64,000 nucleotides of DNA, from the NCBI RefSeq assembly GCF_014252455.1, contig NZ_CP060245.1, positions 427,234-491,233 of the forward strand. The letters are read 5' to 3'. Origin of the DNA: Blattabacterium cuenoti (GTDB lineage Bacteria; Bacteroidota; Bacteroidia; Flavobacteriales; Blattabacteriaceae). The notes below the pieces were generated by a model. The model saw only the letters and a list, made by a program, of their open reading frames with translations. It was not told the DNA's origin and ran no database searches. The stretch's first letter is position 1. The number at the start of each line of letters is the position of its first letter. Below, one piece after another: positions 1-8,406 of this stretch. The position numbers were made by a program, and so were the translations under genes.

Positions 1-1
1 T

Positions 2-394
2 GTAGCATTAGTTCGTGCTATTAAATCGTTAGATCATATTATTGGAGATAATCCAGATCAAGATACTGGAATTCAAATAGTAAGACGTTCTTTAGAAGAA
101 CCTTTACGTCAAATTGTAGCTAATGCTGGAGGTGAAGGATCTGTCGTCGTTGCTAAAGTAGCAGAAGGTAAAGGAGATTATGGATATGATGCTAAAATAG
201 GTGAATATAAAAATATGATAGTAGAAGGGATTATTGATCCTACTAAAGTAGCAAGAGTCGCATTAGAAAATGCAGCATCAGTATCTGGAATGTTATTAAC
301 TACTGAATGTGTTGTTACAGAAATTAAAAAAGAAGAACCAATTACACCTCCAATGCCTGGAGCTGGTGGTGGTGGAATGGGTGGTATGATGTAA
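2..394 (+). CDS. groEL: Chaperonin GroEL, C-terminal part (5' end outside window)
   Basis: Only the last 130 codons are present; reading starts in frame at base 2 and ends at TAA 392-394. GroEL is the 60-kDa subunit of the GroEL/GroES folding chamber in the cytoplasm. The visible part covers the end of the intermediate domain and the C-terminal equatorial domain, and it finishes with the typical flexible Gly/Met-rich tail ([11 protein letters not shown]-like). That tail and the preceding conserved block make the call secure. Chaperonins are usually very highly expressed in insect endosymbionts, where they are thought to buffer destabilising mutations. A strong palindromic terminator follows directly. 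The promoter and any groES partner lie upstream of the window. Confidence 0.96.
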   Translation, partial: VALVRAIKSLDHIIGDNPDQDTGIQIVRRSLEEPLRQIVANAGGEGSVVVAKVAEGKGDYGYDAKIGEYKNMIVEGIIDPTKVARVALENAASVSGMLLTTECVVTEIKKEEPITPPMPGAGGGGMGGMM

Positions 395-412
395 AAACAT
401 TTTATTATCTAT

Positions 413-449
413 AAAAAAAATAGTGTCATATGACACTATTTTTTTTTAT
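413..449. terminator. Bidirectional hairpin terminator between groEL and kdsC
   Basis: A perfect inverted repeat, AAATAGTGTCAT/ATGACACTATTT at 418-441, is flanked by A-runs on the left and T-runs on the right. It can therefore end transcription in both directions. It sits between the convergent groEL (+) and kdsC (-) genes. It is one of very few hairpins here with several G-C pairs. Confidence 0.85.
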
Positions 450-461
450 TTTATTTTTAAA

Positions 462-965
462 TTAAAACCAATTTTTTTGAATTTTTAAAGTTTGTTCTAT
501 TACATCTCTTACACATCCTTTTCCTCCTTTCTTAGGAGAAATATATTTAGAAATTTCTTTAACTTCTTGAACGGCATCTATAGGGGAACATGGTAATGCG
601 ACTGATTTCATTATTTCAATATCAGGAATATCATCTCCCATATATAATATTTTTTTTTTATTAATATTTAAAATATGACAATATTCATCTAAATATTTTT
701 TTTTATTATCAACTCCTTGATAAATATGACGAATATTTAAACCTCTTAATCGTCTAAAAACCATTAAATCTGATCCTTTTGTAATAATACATAAATTATA
801 CCCTTTTTTTTTTGCTAATTGCATCGCATAACCATCCTTCGCAAACATTTGTCTTACCATATTTCCATCAGGAAATAAATTTAAAGTACAATTTGTTAAT
901 ACTCCATCTACATCAAATATGAAAGTATTAATATCATTCATTAAATTCCTATAATTATCAATCAT
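462..965 (-). CDS. kdsC: 3-deoxy-D-manno-octulosonate 8-phosphate phosphatase (HAD family)
   Basis: The 167-residue protein has the size and motifs of KdsC, a small cap-less HAD phosphatase that removes phosphate from Kdo-8-phosphate to give Kdo for lipopolysaccharide core. Motif I is FDVDGVLT at residues 17-24 (nucleophile D18, acid/base D20), motif II is ITKGS at 61-65 (Thr/Lys as in the family), and motif III is the MGDD block at 109-112 with DIPDI following. KdsC is cytoplasmic and usually a tetramer. Two in-frame A10 runs (650-659 and 804-813 on this strand) lie inside the gene without breaking it. The next gene on this strand starts about 50 bases upstream, so co-transcription with it is possible. 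Another HAD sugar-phosphate phosphatase is the main alternative. Confidence 0.88.
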   Translation of the reverse strand: MIDNYRNLMNDINTFIFDVDGVLTNCTLNLFPDGNMVRQMFAKDGYAMQLAKKKGYNLCIITKGSDLMVFRRLRGLNIRHIYQGVDNKKKYLDEYCHILNINKKKILYMGDDIPDIEIMKSVALPCSPIDAVQEVKEISKYISPKKGGKGCVRDVIEQTLKIQKNWF

Positions 966-1016
966 AATAGAAAAAAAATACTTTCTTTTATTTCAATTTA
1001 ATTATTTAATTTTCAA

Positions 1017-1409
1017 TTAAATATCTTCAAAATTAATATTAGTAAATTTTTTTTCTTCTGATGTTTTTTTTTGAAAATTTTTCATTTCTTGATTAAATGT
1101 TGTATGATTTTTAAAATCTTTTTGATGACGTTCTGATATTACTTCTCTTCCTTTTTCATTAATAATAAATTTTATCATATCATTTAATATATTTTGAAAT
1201 TTATAAAAATCTTCTTTATATAAATAAATTTTATGTTTTTTATAAGTAATTTCTCCCGTTTCAGTAAAATTTTTTTTACTTTCCGTAATAGTTAAATAAT
1301 AATCTCCAGCTCTAGTTTCTCTAGCATCAAAAAAATACGTACGACTTCCTGTTTTTAAAGTACGTGAAAAAATTTCATTTCTTTCTTTAATTTTTTCTTT
1401 TTCGTCCAT
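1017..1409 (-). CDS. DUF3276 / PUR-alpha-like nucleic-acid-binding protein
   Basis: A 130-residue protein of the DUF3276 family, which is nearly confined to Bacteroidetes and some spirochaetes. The family carries the PUR repeat fold, which binds single-stranded DNA or RNA. The N-terminal half, with FSRTLKTGSRTYFFD followed by a YYLTITESKK-type strand, corresponds to one PUR repeat. The charged C-terminal tail is lysine- and glutamate-rich. The exact cellular target is unknown. It lies between an ABC exporter gene and kdsC on the same strand with short gaps. Retention in a reduced genome suggests a house-keeping role, but that is inference. No signal peptide or membrane segment is visible. Confidence 0.8.
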   Translation of the reverse strand: MDEKEKIKERNEIFSRTLKTGSRTYFFDARETRAGDYYLTITESKKNFTETGEITYKKHKIYLYKEDFYKFQNILNDMIKFIINEKGREVISERHQKDFKNHTTFNQEMKNFQKKTSEEKKFTNINFEDI

Positions 1410-1475
1410 TTCAAAAAAAATTATTTATAATAAAGCAAATCTAAATAAAAAAAATGGTCTATACTATTAATTTTT

Positions 1476-3245
1476 CTAAAAAAAAAGGTTCTTTTTTTCT
1501 ATTTTAGATATTTTACCATTTTTCAAAATAATAAGCAAATCAAAATCAGATATATAAGAAATATCATGTGTAATAATAATAATAGTAGTTTTTTTCATAT
1601 CTTTTTTAAGATAATGAATAATTAATTTTCTATTTTTTTGATCAATAGAAGAGAAACTATCATCTAGTATAAGAATTTTAGGATTTCTTATTAAAGCTCT
1701 TGCTATACAAATTCTTTGTTTTTGTCCTCCAGATAAAGTAATCCCTCTTTCTCCTATAATAGTTTCATATCCATTTTTTAAATTTAAAATATCATCTTCT
1801 ATCATAGCTTTTTTTGCAGCATTATATACTTTCCATGGATTTACTTTTGTTTTAATACTTCCTAATGCTATATTATTATATATAGAATCAGAAAATAAAA
1901 AAGATTCTTGAGGAACATAACCTATATTATTTCTAAAACTATAAAGATTATGATTTTTTAAAGAAATATTATCAATTAATATTTCTCCTTGATTTGGATC
2001 ATATAAACGTGATATCAATTTTCCAATAGTTGTTTTTCCAGATCCTGTTTCTCCAGTTAAAATTAAAGTATTTCCTTTTTGAATAGTAAAAGATACTTTA
2101 TTAATAATTTTATTATAATTTTTTAAATTATTTTTATAATAAATAAAACTAACATCTTTAAATTGAATTTTTCCTAAAATTTTTGTTTTAATTAAATTTT
2201 TATTACAAATTTCTGGTATTTCTTGCAAAAAAGAATTAATACGTAATTGTGACACTTTTGCTTTTTCTACAATAGAAACTACCCATCCTAAAATAATAAA
2301 TGGAAAAATTAATACATTAATATATGTAAAAAATTCTGCTAGAGTTCCTATTTCTTTAATTTCTCCTTGAAAATATTTTTTTCCTCCAAAAAAAAGAATT
2401 AATAAATGACTAGTCCCAATAAAAAAAATAATAATAGATGATAAAATAGTATCAATTCTAGCCAGTTTTATATTTTTTTTTTGATAATTATATATAATTT
2501 TTTGATATTTTTTTTTAAAAAAAGATTCAGATAAAAATGATTTAATTACATGAATACCAGAAAAAGTCTCTTGCATAAAAGAACAAATAATAGATTGATA
2601 ATTTTGAACTTCTTCACTTTTTTTATAAATAAAAATACTAATATAATAAATGAAAATAAAAAGAATAGGAATAGGTAACATTACATAAAATGTTAATTTT
2701 TTATCTAAACGTAACATTTGTATAAATACCATAAAAGATAATACAATAATATTTACAAAATACATTATTCCTGGACCTATATATTGTCTAATAAAAGAAA
2801 CATCTTCTGTTAATCTATTCATTAAATCTCCTGTTGAATTTTTTTGATAAAAAGACAAACTTAATTTTTGATAATGTGAAAAAATTTCATTTTTTATATC
2901 AAATTCTATCATTCTAGATGTTGTAATAATACATTGTCTCATATGATATTTTACAAAACCTCCTATAATTGGAATTAATAATATTATACTTGTATAAATA
3001 CAAATTTCAATTTTTAAATTTTTTGGAGATATATGATATTTTGAAAAATTTGTAAAAATTTTTTTTATTATATTAATAGATTTTCCTATATAAGGAATAG
3101 GCAATAAAGTTAAAATGTTTGATATTACAATTAATATAAAACCAATACATAAACGAATTTTATATTTTAAAAAATATTTTTTGCTAAAAGCAAATAATTC
3201 CCCCATAATATTTTTTTTCGTTTTATTTTTTATAATTGTAAACAT
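1476..3245 (-). CDS. ABC exporter half-transporter (membrane domain fused to ATPase)
   Basis: The 589-residue protein has an N-terminal exporter membrane domain with about six hydrophobic segments (roughly residues 30-320) and a C-terminal nucleotide-binding domain. Walker A GETGSGKTT is at 398-406, the ABC signature LSGGQ at 504-508, and Walker B LILDDS at 525-530. The position after the Walker B aspartate, normally the catalytic glutamate, is Asp529. That substitution is typical of one half of heterodimeric exporters such as MdlA. The likely role is export of lipids or drugs across the inner membrane (MsbA/MdlAB-like), but the substrate cannot be read from the sequence. No partner gene is in the window. 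It diverges from nusB over a gap of only 33 bases. Confidence 0.86.
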   Translation of the reverse strand: MFTIIKNKTKKNIMGELFAFSKKYFLKYKIRLCIGFILIVISNILTLLPIPYIGKSINIIKKIFTNFSKYHISPKNLKIEICIYTSIILLIPIIGGFVKYHMRQCIITTSRMIEFDIKNEIFSHYQKLSLSFYQKNSTGDLMNRLTEDVSFIRQYIGPGIMYFVNIIVLSFMVFIQMLRLDKKLTFYVMLPIPILFIFIYYISIFIYKKSEEVQNYQSIICSFMQETFSGIHVIKSFLSESFFKKKYQKIIYNYQKKNIKLARIDTILSSIIIFFIGTSHLLILFFGGKKYFQGEIKEIGTLAEFFTYINVLIFPFIILGWVVSIVEKAKVSQLRINSFLQEIPEICNKNLIKTKILGKIQFKDVSFIYYKNNLKNYNKIINKVSFTIQKGNTLILTGETGSGKTTIGKLISRLYDPNQGEILIDNISLKNHNLYSFRNNIGYVPQESFLFSDSIYNNIALGSIKTKVNPWKVYNAAKKAMIEDDILNLKNGYETIIGERGITLSGGQKQRICIARALIRNPKILILDDSFSSIDQKNRKLIIHYLKKDMKKTTIIIITHDISYISDFDLLIILKNGKISKIEKKNLFF

Positions 3246-3278
3246 CTTATAAAAAAAAAATCAAGTCAATTAAAAAAA

Positions 3279-4199
3279 ATGTTAATTAGACGATATTTTA
3301 GAATAAAAAGTTTACAATTTTTATATGCTCAATATTTATCCAAAATAGATTTTAAAAAAGTTGAAAAAAATATGCTTCATAGTATTGAAGAATTACATTA
3401 TATATATATATCCCTTCTTCATTTAATATTAAGGATTAGAGACAAAGCTATAATAATAAAAAAAAAAAATTATTCTAACATAAATTTTACAATAATATAT
3501 AATTCTATATTAGAAATATTATCTAATAATAAATATTTATTAAAATATAAATCTATAAAAAATTATAATCAAATTTTATGGAAAAAACAAGATGAATATG
3601 TTTTTTCGTTATTTAACGAAATGCAAAAATCAGAACTTTATAAAAAATATATAAAAGAAACACATCCTACTTTTGAAAAAGATAAAATGTTTATTATAAA
3701 TTTTTATAAAAATTTTATTATTCCAAATAAACAATTAATATCTTATATTGAAGATCAATATATTAATGGATTATCTAATATAAATATAGCACATAGTATG
3801 GTATGTAAAACGTTTCAATTTATTAAATCATCCACTCCTTCTAATTTCAAATTAAAAAATAATTATAAAAATAATGAAAATAAAAAATTTATTATTAATT
3901 TATATAGAAATACTCTTCTTCATAAAGAAGAATTTAATAAATTAATTAATATTATTTCTAATAATTGGGATATTAAAAGAATAGCAATTATAGATTTAAT
4001 AATATTACAAATGGGGATTTGTGAATTTTTATATTTTCCAAATATACCTCCAAAAGCTACTATGAATGAATATATAGAAATTACAAAAATTTTTGGAATG
4101 GAAAAAAGTAAAATTTTTATTAATGGAATTTTAGATAAAGCTTTTAAATTTTTATCTAAAAAAAATAAAATTTTTAAAAAAGGAAAAGGATTAATATAA
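3279..4199 (+). CDS. nusB: Transcription antitermination factor NusB (long Bacteroidetes form)
   Basis: NusB binds the boxA RNA of rRNA leader transcripts together with ribosomal protein S10 and helps RNA polymerase read through. The NusB domain is the C-terminal part: the RNTLLHKEEFNKLI and WDIKRIAIIDLIILQMG blocks, then a NEYIEITKIFG helix and a typical FINGILDKAF end. The 306-residue length is about twice that of E. coli NusB because of a long N-terminal region that opens with LIRRYFRIKSLQFLYA; this extended architecture is usual in Bacteroidetes. It is followed after 25 bases by yajC, so nusB-yajC-coaE-Thx form one probable operon. The ATG is preceded by an A-rich leader and no Shine-Dalgarno sequence. 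Confidence 0.9.
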   Translation: MLIRRYFRIKSLQFLYAQYLSKIDFKKVEKNMLHSIEELHYIYISLLHLILRIRDKAIIIKKKNYSNINFTIIYNSILEILSNNKYLLKYKSIKNYNQILWKKQDEYVFSLFNEMQKSELYKKYIKETHPTFEKDKMFIINFYKNFIIPNKQLISYIEDQYINGLSNINIAHSMVCKTFQFIKSSTPSNFKLKNNYKNNENKKFIINLYRNTLLHKEEFNKLINIISNNWDIKRIAIIDLIILQMGICEFLYFPNIPPKATMNEYIEITKIFGMEKSKIFINGILDKAFKFLSKKNKIFKKGKGLI

Positions 4200-4224
4200 T
4201 TATTTTTAACTAAAAAATTAATTT

Positions 4225-4572
4225 ATGTTTTCTATTGTATTACAAAATTCTATAGCAAATACTCTTTGGATGTTTGCTTTAATATTTATTGTTTTTTATT
4301 TTTTTATGATTCGTCCTCAAATACGAAAACAAAAAAAAGAAAAATATTTTCAAAAAAATCTCAAAAAAGGAAATTATATCGTAACTAATACAGGAATACA
4401 TGGAAAAATTATAGAATTAACAGATTATTTTTGTTTATTAGAAATTAACGTAGGAAAAATAAAAATAGAAAAAAATACTATATCCAAAGAATTAACTCAA
4501 TTACGTTATGCAGAAAAAATTTATATACATAAAAATAAAGAAATAGAATATAAAAAAAATATAAACAAATGA
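4225..4572 (+). CDS. yajC: Preprotein translocase accessory subunit YajC
   Basis: YajC is a small inner-membrane protein of the SecDF-YajC complex that supports protein export through SecYEG. The 115 residues contain one N-terminal membrane segment (about residues 13-31, ending FFMIRPQ). The signature FMIRPQIRKQKKE follows, then the KKGNYIVTNTGIHGKIIEL fold block that corresponds to the family's VxTxGGxxGxI motif. The stop codon TGA overlaps the coaE start in an ATGA arrangement, so the two are translationally coupled. Length and motif order are normal for the family. Confidence 0.93.
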   Translation: MFSIVLQNSIANTLWMFALIFIVFYFFMIRPQIRKQKKEKYFQKNLKKGNYIVTNTGIHGKIIELTDYFCLLEINVGKIKIEKNTISKELTQLRYAEKIYIHKNKEIEYKKNINK

Positions 4573-5180
4573 AATCTTTATTAATTGGTATTACTGGAAA
4601 AATGGGAACTGGAAAAAGTTTATTTACTACTTTTTTTAAAAAAATGGGGGTACCTATTTATCATTCTGATAAAAAATGTAAAAAATTAATGAATGAAAAA
4701 AAATATATAAAAACAAAAATTATTAAATATTTTGGAAAAAAATCTTATTTGAATAATAAAATTAATACTCATTTTTTATCTAAAACAGTTTTTAATAATA
4801 TTTATGCTTTAAAATTATTATGTTCTATTATTCATCCATGGGTTTTTTTAGATTTTAACAATTGGATAAAATCTAAAAAAACACTTTATTACATAAAAGA
4901 ATCTTCTCTTTTATTTGAAAGTGGAACATATAAATATTGTCATTTAATTATTACTATTGTTTCTCCTATAAAAAAAATGATAGAAAGAATAATTCAAAGA
5001 GATAATTTAAATGAAGAACAAATTATGAATCGTATTAATTTTCAAACTTCTAATAAAGAAAAAATAAAATATTCTAATATTATTATACATAATAATATTC
5101 ATAATACTTTATATTTAGAAAATAAAGCAAAAAATATTCATAATAAAATTATTAAAAAAATTTATCAAATTTATGGGTAA
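4569..5180 (+). CDS. coaE: Dephospho-CoA kinase
   Basis: CoaE phosphorylates the 3'-hydroxyl of dephospho-CoA with ATP, the last step of coenzyme A synthesis. The 203-residue P-loop kinase shows Walker A GKMGTGKS near residues 10-17. It continues with YHSDKKCKKL, which replaces the family's D(A)DxxxxxL block, an HP motif in IHPWVFLDF, and LLFESGTYKYCHLIITIVSP followed by R-rich lid residues (ERIIQRDNL). Its ATG overlaps the yajC stop by four bases, and its own last codons overlap the start of the Thx gene by eight bases. Sequence divergence is typical of endosymbionts, but all main motifs can be traced. Confidence 0.9.
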   Translation: MKSLLIGITGKMGTGKSLFTTFFKKMGVPIYHSDKKCKKLMNEKKYIKTKIIKYFGKKSYLNNKINTHFLSKTVFNNIYALKLLCSIIHPWVFLDFNNWIKSKKTLYYIKESSLLFESGTYKYCHLIITIVSPIKKMIERIIQRDNLNEEQIMNRINFQTSNKEKIKYSNIIIHNNIHNTLYLENKAKNIHNKIIKKIYQIYG

Positions 5181-5280
5181 AGGTGATAAAAAAACTAGAA
5201 GAGGAAAAATAAAAAATAAAACATATGGGAATCTTCGTCCCAATCCAAGAAACTATAAAAGAAAAAGAAAAAAAAATTAA
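5173..5280 (+). CDS. 30S ribosomal protein Thx (35 residues)
   Basis: A very short gene that starts at ATG 5173 inside the last codons of coaE and ends at TAA 5278-5280. The product begins MGKGDKKTRRGKIKNKTYG and is strongly basic, ending in a KRKRKKN tail. It matches the small Thx (S31e-like) protein known from Thermus and common in Bacteroidetes, which sits in a cavity of the 30S head and stabilises it. The eight-base overlap with coaE suggests translational coupling. The gene is easy to miss because of its size, and I call it from the characteristic GKGDKKTRRGKI opening. The following gene is convergent, with only one base between the two stops. Confidence 0.85.
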   Translation: MGKGDKKTRRGKIKNKTYGNLRPNPRNYKRKRKKN

Positions 5281-5281
5281 A

Positions 5282-5968
5282 TTAATTCTCTTTTCTAAAA
5301 AAAGATAAAAAATAAATTAATTGAGCTAAACTACCTAATGATGATATAACGTAAGTCATAGCAGCCCATTTTAAAGAATCTTTAGCATAAAAATATTCTT
5401 GATAAGAAACTATATTTTTTTCTTTTAACCAATTTAAAGCTCTTTTACTTGCATCAAATTCTATCGGAAGAGTAATAAAAGAAAAAAATACAGCTAAAAA
5501 AAATAATCCTATTCCTAATTTAAGAATTATAGAATTTTGTCCATTGGAACTATAAAATACAGTTAATCCAGACATAATCACAAAATTAGTAATTTTTGAA
5601 CTAAAATTTAAAATAGGAACTAATTGATTTCTTAATTTTAAGATATTATAACCTAATTTATGTTGTAAAACATGACCACATTCATGAGCAGCAATAGCTG
5701 CAGAAGCAATATTATTTTCATAATAAACATCTTCACTTAAATTAATTATTTTATTTAATGGATTATAATGATCAGTTAATTCTCCTTCTATAGATGAAAC
5801 TTGTACATCATAAATACCATTATCTATTAACATTTTTTCTGCTATTTCTTTACCATTCATAGGTATACGTAAATGATATTTAGAATATAATTTAATTTTA
5901 TATTTCAATATTAAACTAACAATTACACTAATAAAAAAAGTTATTCCAATAATTAAATAATAATTCAT
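5282..5968 (-). CDS. Membrane zinc metallopeptidase, YugP family (DUF/PF04298)
   Basis: The 228-residue protein has an N-terminal membrane segment (about residues 3-21), the zinc-binding motif HECGH at 95-99 (HExxH type) and several hydrophobic segments afterwards (about 125-180 and 205-222). It also has the family block PIEFDASKRAL just after the membrane pair. These features define the YugP-type neutral zinc metallopeptidases of the inner membrane. Their natural substrates are poorly known; a role in membrane protein quality control is inference. It stands alone, convergent with coaE/Thx and divergent from ndh. A TAATTTTG -7-type element lies about 27 bases upstream of its ATG. Confidence 0.85.
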   Translation of the reverse strand: MNYYLIIGITFFISVIVSLILKYKIKLYSKYHLRIPMNGKEIAEKMLIDNGIYDVQVSSIEGELTDHYNPLNKIINLSEDVYYENNIASAAIAAHECGHVLQHKLGYNILKLRNQLVPILNFSSKITNFVIMSGLTVFYSSNGQNSIILKLGIGLFFLAVFFSFITLPIEFDASKRALNWLKEKNIVSYQEYFYAKDSLKWAAMTYVISSLGSLAQLIYFLSFFRKEN

Positions 5969-5994
5969 AAAAATAAATATCTAATTTATTTTCA

Positions 5995-6002
5995 CAAAAT
6001 TA
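5995..6002 (-). promoter_or_regulatory. Possible -7 promoter element for the zinc peptidase gene
   Basis: On the minus strand these bases read TAATTTTG, matching the Bacteroidetes -7 consensus TAnnTTTG. It lies about 27 bases upstream of the ATG at 5968. No good TTTG (-33) is found 19-21 bases further upstream, only TTTC-like sequence, so this is tentative. Confidence 0.35.
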
Positions 6003-6068
6003 TTAATTTATTAATTAAAATGAAAATATAATTATTAAATTAATTTTTTATATATCTAATTTTTAACT

Positions 6069-7361
6069 ATGAATATTCCTATATTAAAAAATATAAAAAG
6101 AGTAGTTATTATTGGTGCTGGATTTGCCGGATTACAAATGGCAAAAAAATTAAAAAGAAAAAAATTTCAAATTATACTTATAGATAAAAATAATTATCAC
6201 ACTTTTCAACCTTTATTATATCAAGTTGCTACAGCTGGATTAGAACCAGATTCTATTGCACATTCTATTCGAAAAATTATAAAAAACACAAAAAATTTTT
6301 TCTTTAGATTAGCTAAAGTACATTATATAAATACAAAAAAACAAAAAATTTATACTAATGTAGGTGAACTTTTTTATGATTATTTAATTATAGCAACTGG
6401 ATCTATAACTAATTATTTTGGAAATAAAAATATTGAATATTATTCTTTTCCTATGAAATCTATTCCAGAAGCTTTAAACTTAAGAAGTTTAATTTTACAA
6501 AATTTTGAATCATCATTACTTACTAATAATTTAAAAAAAAAAGAAAGATTAATGAATTTTGTAATTGTTGGGGGAGGGCCTACAGGAGTTGAACTTGCTG
6601 GAGCATTAGCGGAAATGAAAAAATATATACTTCCATATGATTATCCAGATTTAGATATTCAAAAAAAAATGAATATTTATTTATTACAAGCATCACATAG
6701 ATTATTAGATGGAATGTCTGAAACATCAGCAAAACACGCTTTTAAAAATTTAAAAGATTTAGGTGTTATTATTTGGTTAGATTGTTTAGTTAAAGATTAT
6801 AATGGAAAAATTGTTTCTATCGATAAAAATAAAATTATAGAATCAGCTAATATGATATGGACAGCTGGAGTAAAAGGAGCTATTATAAAAGGATTTTTTA
6901 AAGAAGATGTAAAAAAACACAGAATTTTAGTAAATGAAAATTTAAAATCTTTAAAATATAATAATATTTTTGCTATTGGAGATATTGCATATGTAATTAA
7001 TAATAAGTATTATCCACATGGTCATCCTATGACAGCTCAACCTGCTATTCAACAAGGAAATTATCTTGCAAATTATTTTAATTATTTTCTAGAAAAAAAT
7101 AAAAAAATTAAACCTTTTCAATATAAAAATTTAGGAACTATGGCAACTATTGGCAGAAATAAAGCTGTTTGTGATTTTACATATTTTAAATTAAAAGGTT
7201 TTTTAGCTTGGATCATTTGGATGTTTATTCATTTAATCAGTTTAGTAGGATTTAGAAATAGAGTAATAGCTTTAATGAATTGGGTAATACAATATTTTCA
7301 TTATCATAAAAGTGTTAGATTGATTATTAGACCTTTTTATAGAAAAAAAAAAATTATTTAA
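6069..7361 (+). CDS. ndh: Type II NADH:quinone oxidoreductase (NDH-2)
   Basis: The 430-residue flavoprotein passes electrons from NADH to the quinone pool without pumping protons. An FAD-binding motif GAGFAGLQMAKKL is near the N-terminus (about residues 16-28), followed by the quinone-site-type block FQPLLYQVATAGLEP. A second Rossmann motif GGGPTGVELAGALAEM for NADH is in the middle, then the GDIAYV motif binding FAD ribityl. The C-terminus has hydrophobic and aromatic stretches (FLAWIIWMFIHL), in keeping with monotopic membrane attachment. It fits the menaquinone genes immediately downstream on the other strand; the two genes converge and overlap by eight bases. Confidence 0.9.
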   Translation: MNIPILKNIKRVVIIGAGFAGLQMAKKLKRKKFQIILIDKNNYHTFQPLLYQVATAGLEPDSIAHSIRKIIKNTKNFFFRLAKVHYINTKKQKIYTNVGELFYDYLIIATGSITNYFGNKNIEYYSFPMKSIPEALNLRSLILQNFESSLLTNNLKKKERLMNFVIVGGGPTGVELAGALAEMKKYILPYDYPDLDIQKKMNIYLLQASHRLLDGMSETSAKHAFKNLKDLGVIIWLDCLVKDYNGKIVSIDKNKIIESANMIWTAGVKGAIIKGFFKEDVKKHRILVNENLKSLKYNNIFAIGDIAYVINNKYYPHGHPMTAQPAIQQGNYLANYFNYFLEKNKKIKPFQYKNLGTMATIGRNKAVCDFTYFKLKGFLAWIIWMFIHLISLVGFRNRVIALMNWVIQYFHYHKSVRLIIRPFYRKKKII

Positions 7362-8406
7362 AAATTAATTGAGAAATAATACTTTTTATTTTATTTTCTG
7401 TTTCTATATATTCTTGATTTAAATTAGAATATTTAGTAATTCCACTTCCTGCATATAAAGTAATATCTTTTTTATTTATTCTAATTCTAGCACATCTTAA
7501 ATTTAAATATAATTCCATATTTTTTTTTTTATCATCTACAGTTCCAAAATATCCTGTATAAAAATTTCTTTTAAATTTTTCATTTTTTTTAATGAAATTC
7601 CAAGATTTTTTTTTAGGATATCCACATATTGAAGGAGTTGGATGTAAACGATTTAATATTGAAAATTGTTTTTCTTTTTTTAAAAAATTAAAATTAATAG
7701 AAGTTTTTAAATGACTTAAATTTCCTACTTTAATCGATTTTATTTTTCCTATAGTAATATTTCCAGAATAAGATTTTAATATATTTACTATATATTTAAT
7801 AACGATTTTATGTTCTTCTAATTCTTTTTTTGTCCATTTTTTATTATTAAAAATAGTTCCTGCTAAAGGAATTGTTTGTAATTTTTGATCATTTAATTTT
7901 AAAAATAATTCTGGAGTAGCTCCTATCCAAGATCCATAATGAATATTATACCAATAAGTAATAAAAGATTTAGGATAAGAATATATTAATTTTTGAAAAG
8001 TTTTTTTTAAATAAAATTTATGAAATGGAATTTTAATAAATCTAGATACAACAACTTTTTGTAAGTTTTTTTTTTTTATAGTAGAAATAGCTTTTTTTAT
8101 TAAATTTTTATATTCAATAGAATATTTTAAATAATTTTTTTTTTTTTCTTTATTAAGATAATTAGGAGAAGATTGAATAAATTTTTTTAAATTTAAAAAA
8201 TAAATTTTTTTAGAATAAATTTTTATTGTATTCTTACAATTAAAACTACTAATTAAAAAATATTTTTTGTTATTTTTTATTTTTTTATTTTGATCATAAA
8301 AAAAAATTTTATTTTCATTTGGTTTTTTAAATAAAACAAAATTTTTATTTTTTTTATAATTCTTTATAATTTTTTGATGTATTTTTTTCCAAGTAAGTTC
8401 TATCAT
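7354..8406 (-). CDS. menF: Isochorismate synthase (menaquinone pathway)
   Basis: The 350-residue chorismate-binding enzyme isomerises chorismate to isochorismate, the entry to menaquinone. Diagnostic C-terminal blocks are visible: KVVVSRFIKI (base lysine region), the SWIGATPELFLKL loop, LAGTIF, EEHKIVIKYI, LHPTPSICGYPK, and NFYTGYFGTVD with LRCARI. Menaquinone is the usual Bacteroidetes quinone and would serve the NDH-2 and succinate dehydrogenase genes in this window. The upstream thioesterase gene overlaps the start by 53 bases in a different frame. The start ATG at 8406 lies just after an A12 run; loss of one A there would fuse the two proteins in frame. EntC/DhbC specificity (siderophore) is the alternative, but no siderophore genes are seen. 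Confidence 0.82.
   Translation of the reverse strand: MIELTWKKIHQKIIKNYKKNKNFVLFKKPNENKIFFYDQNKKIKNNKKYFLISSFNCKNTIKIYSKKIYFLNLKKFIQSSPNYLNKEKKKNYLKYSIEYKNLIKKAISTIKKKNLQKVVVSRFIKIPFHKFYLKKTFQKLIYSYPKSFITYWYNIHYGSWIGATPELFLKLNDQKLQTIPLAGTIFNNKKWTKKELEEHKIVIKYIVNILKSYSGNITIGKIKSIKVGNLSHLKTSINFNFLKKEKQFSILNRLHPTPSICGYPKKKSWNFIKKNEKFKRNFYTGYFGTVDDKKKNMELYLNLRCARIRINKKDITLYAGSGITKYSNLNQEYIETENKIKSIISQLIFK

Noticed and set aside
413-449. The groEL-kdsC palindrome as an operator
   Set aside because: It is between convergent gene ends with A/T tails on both sides, so a terminator explains it better.
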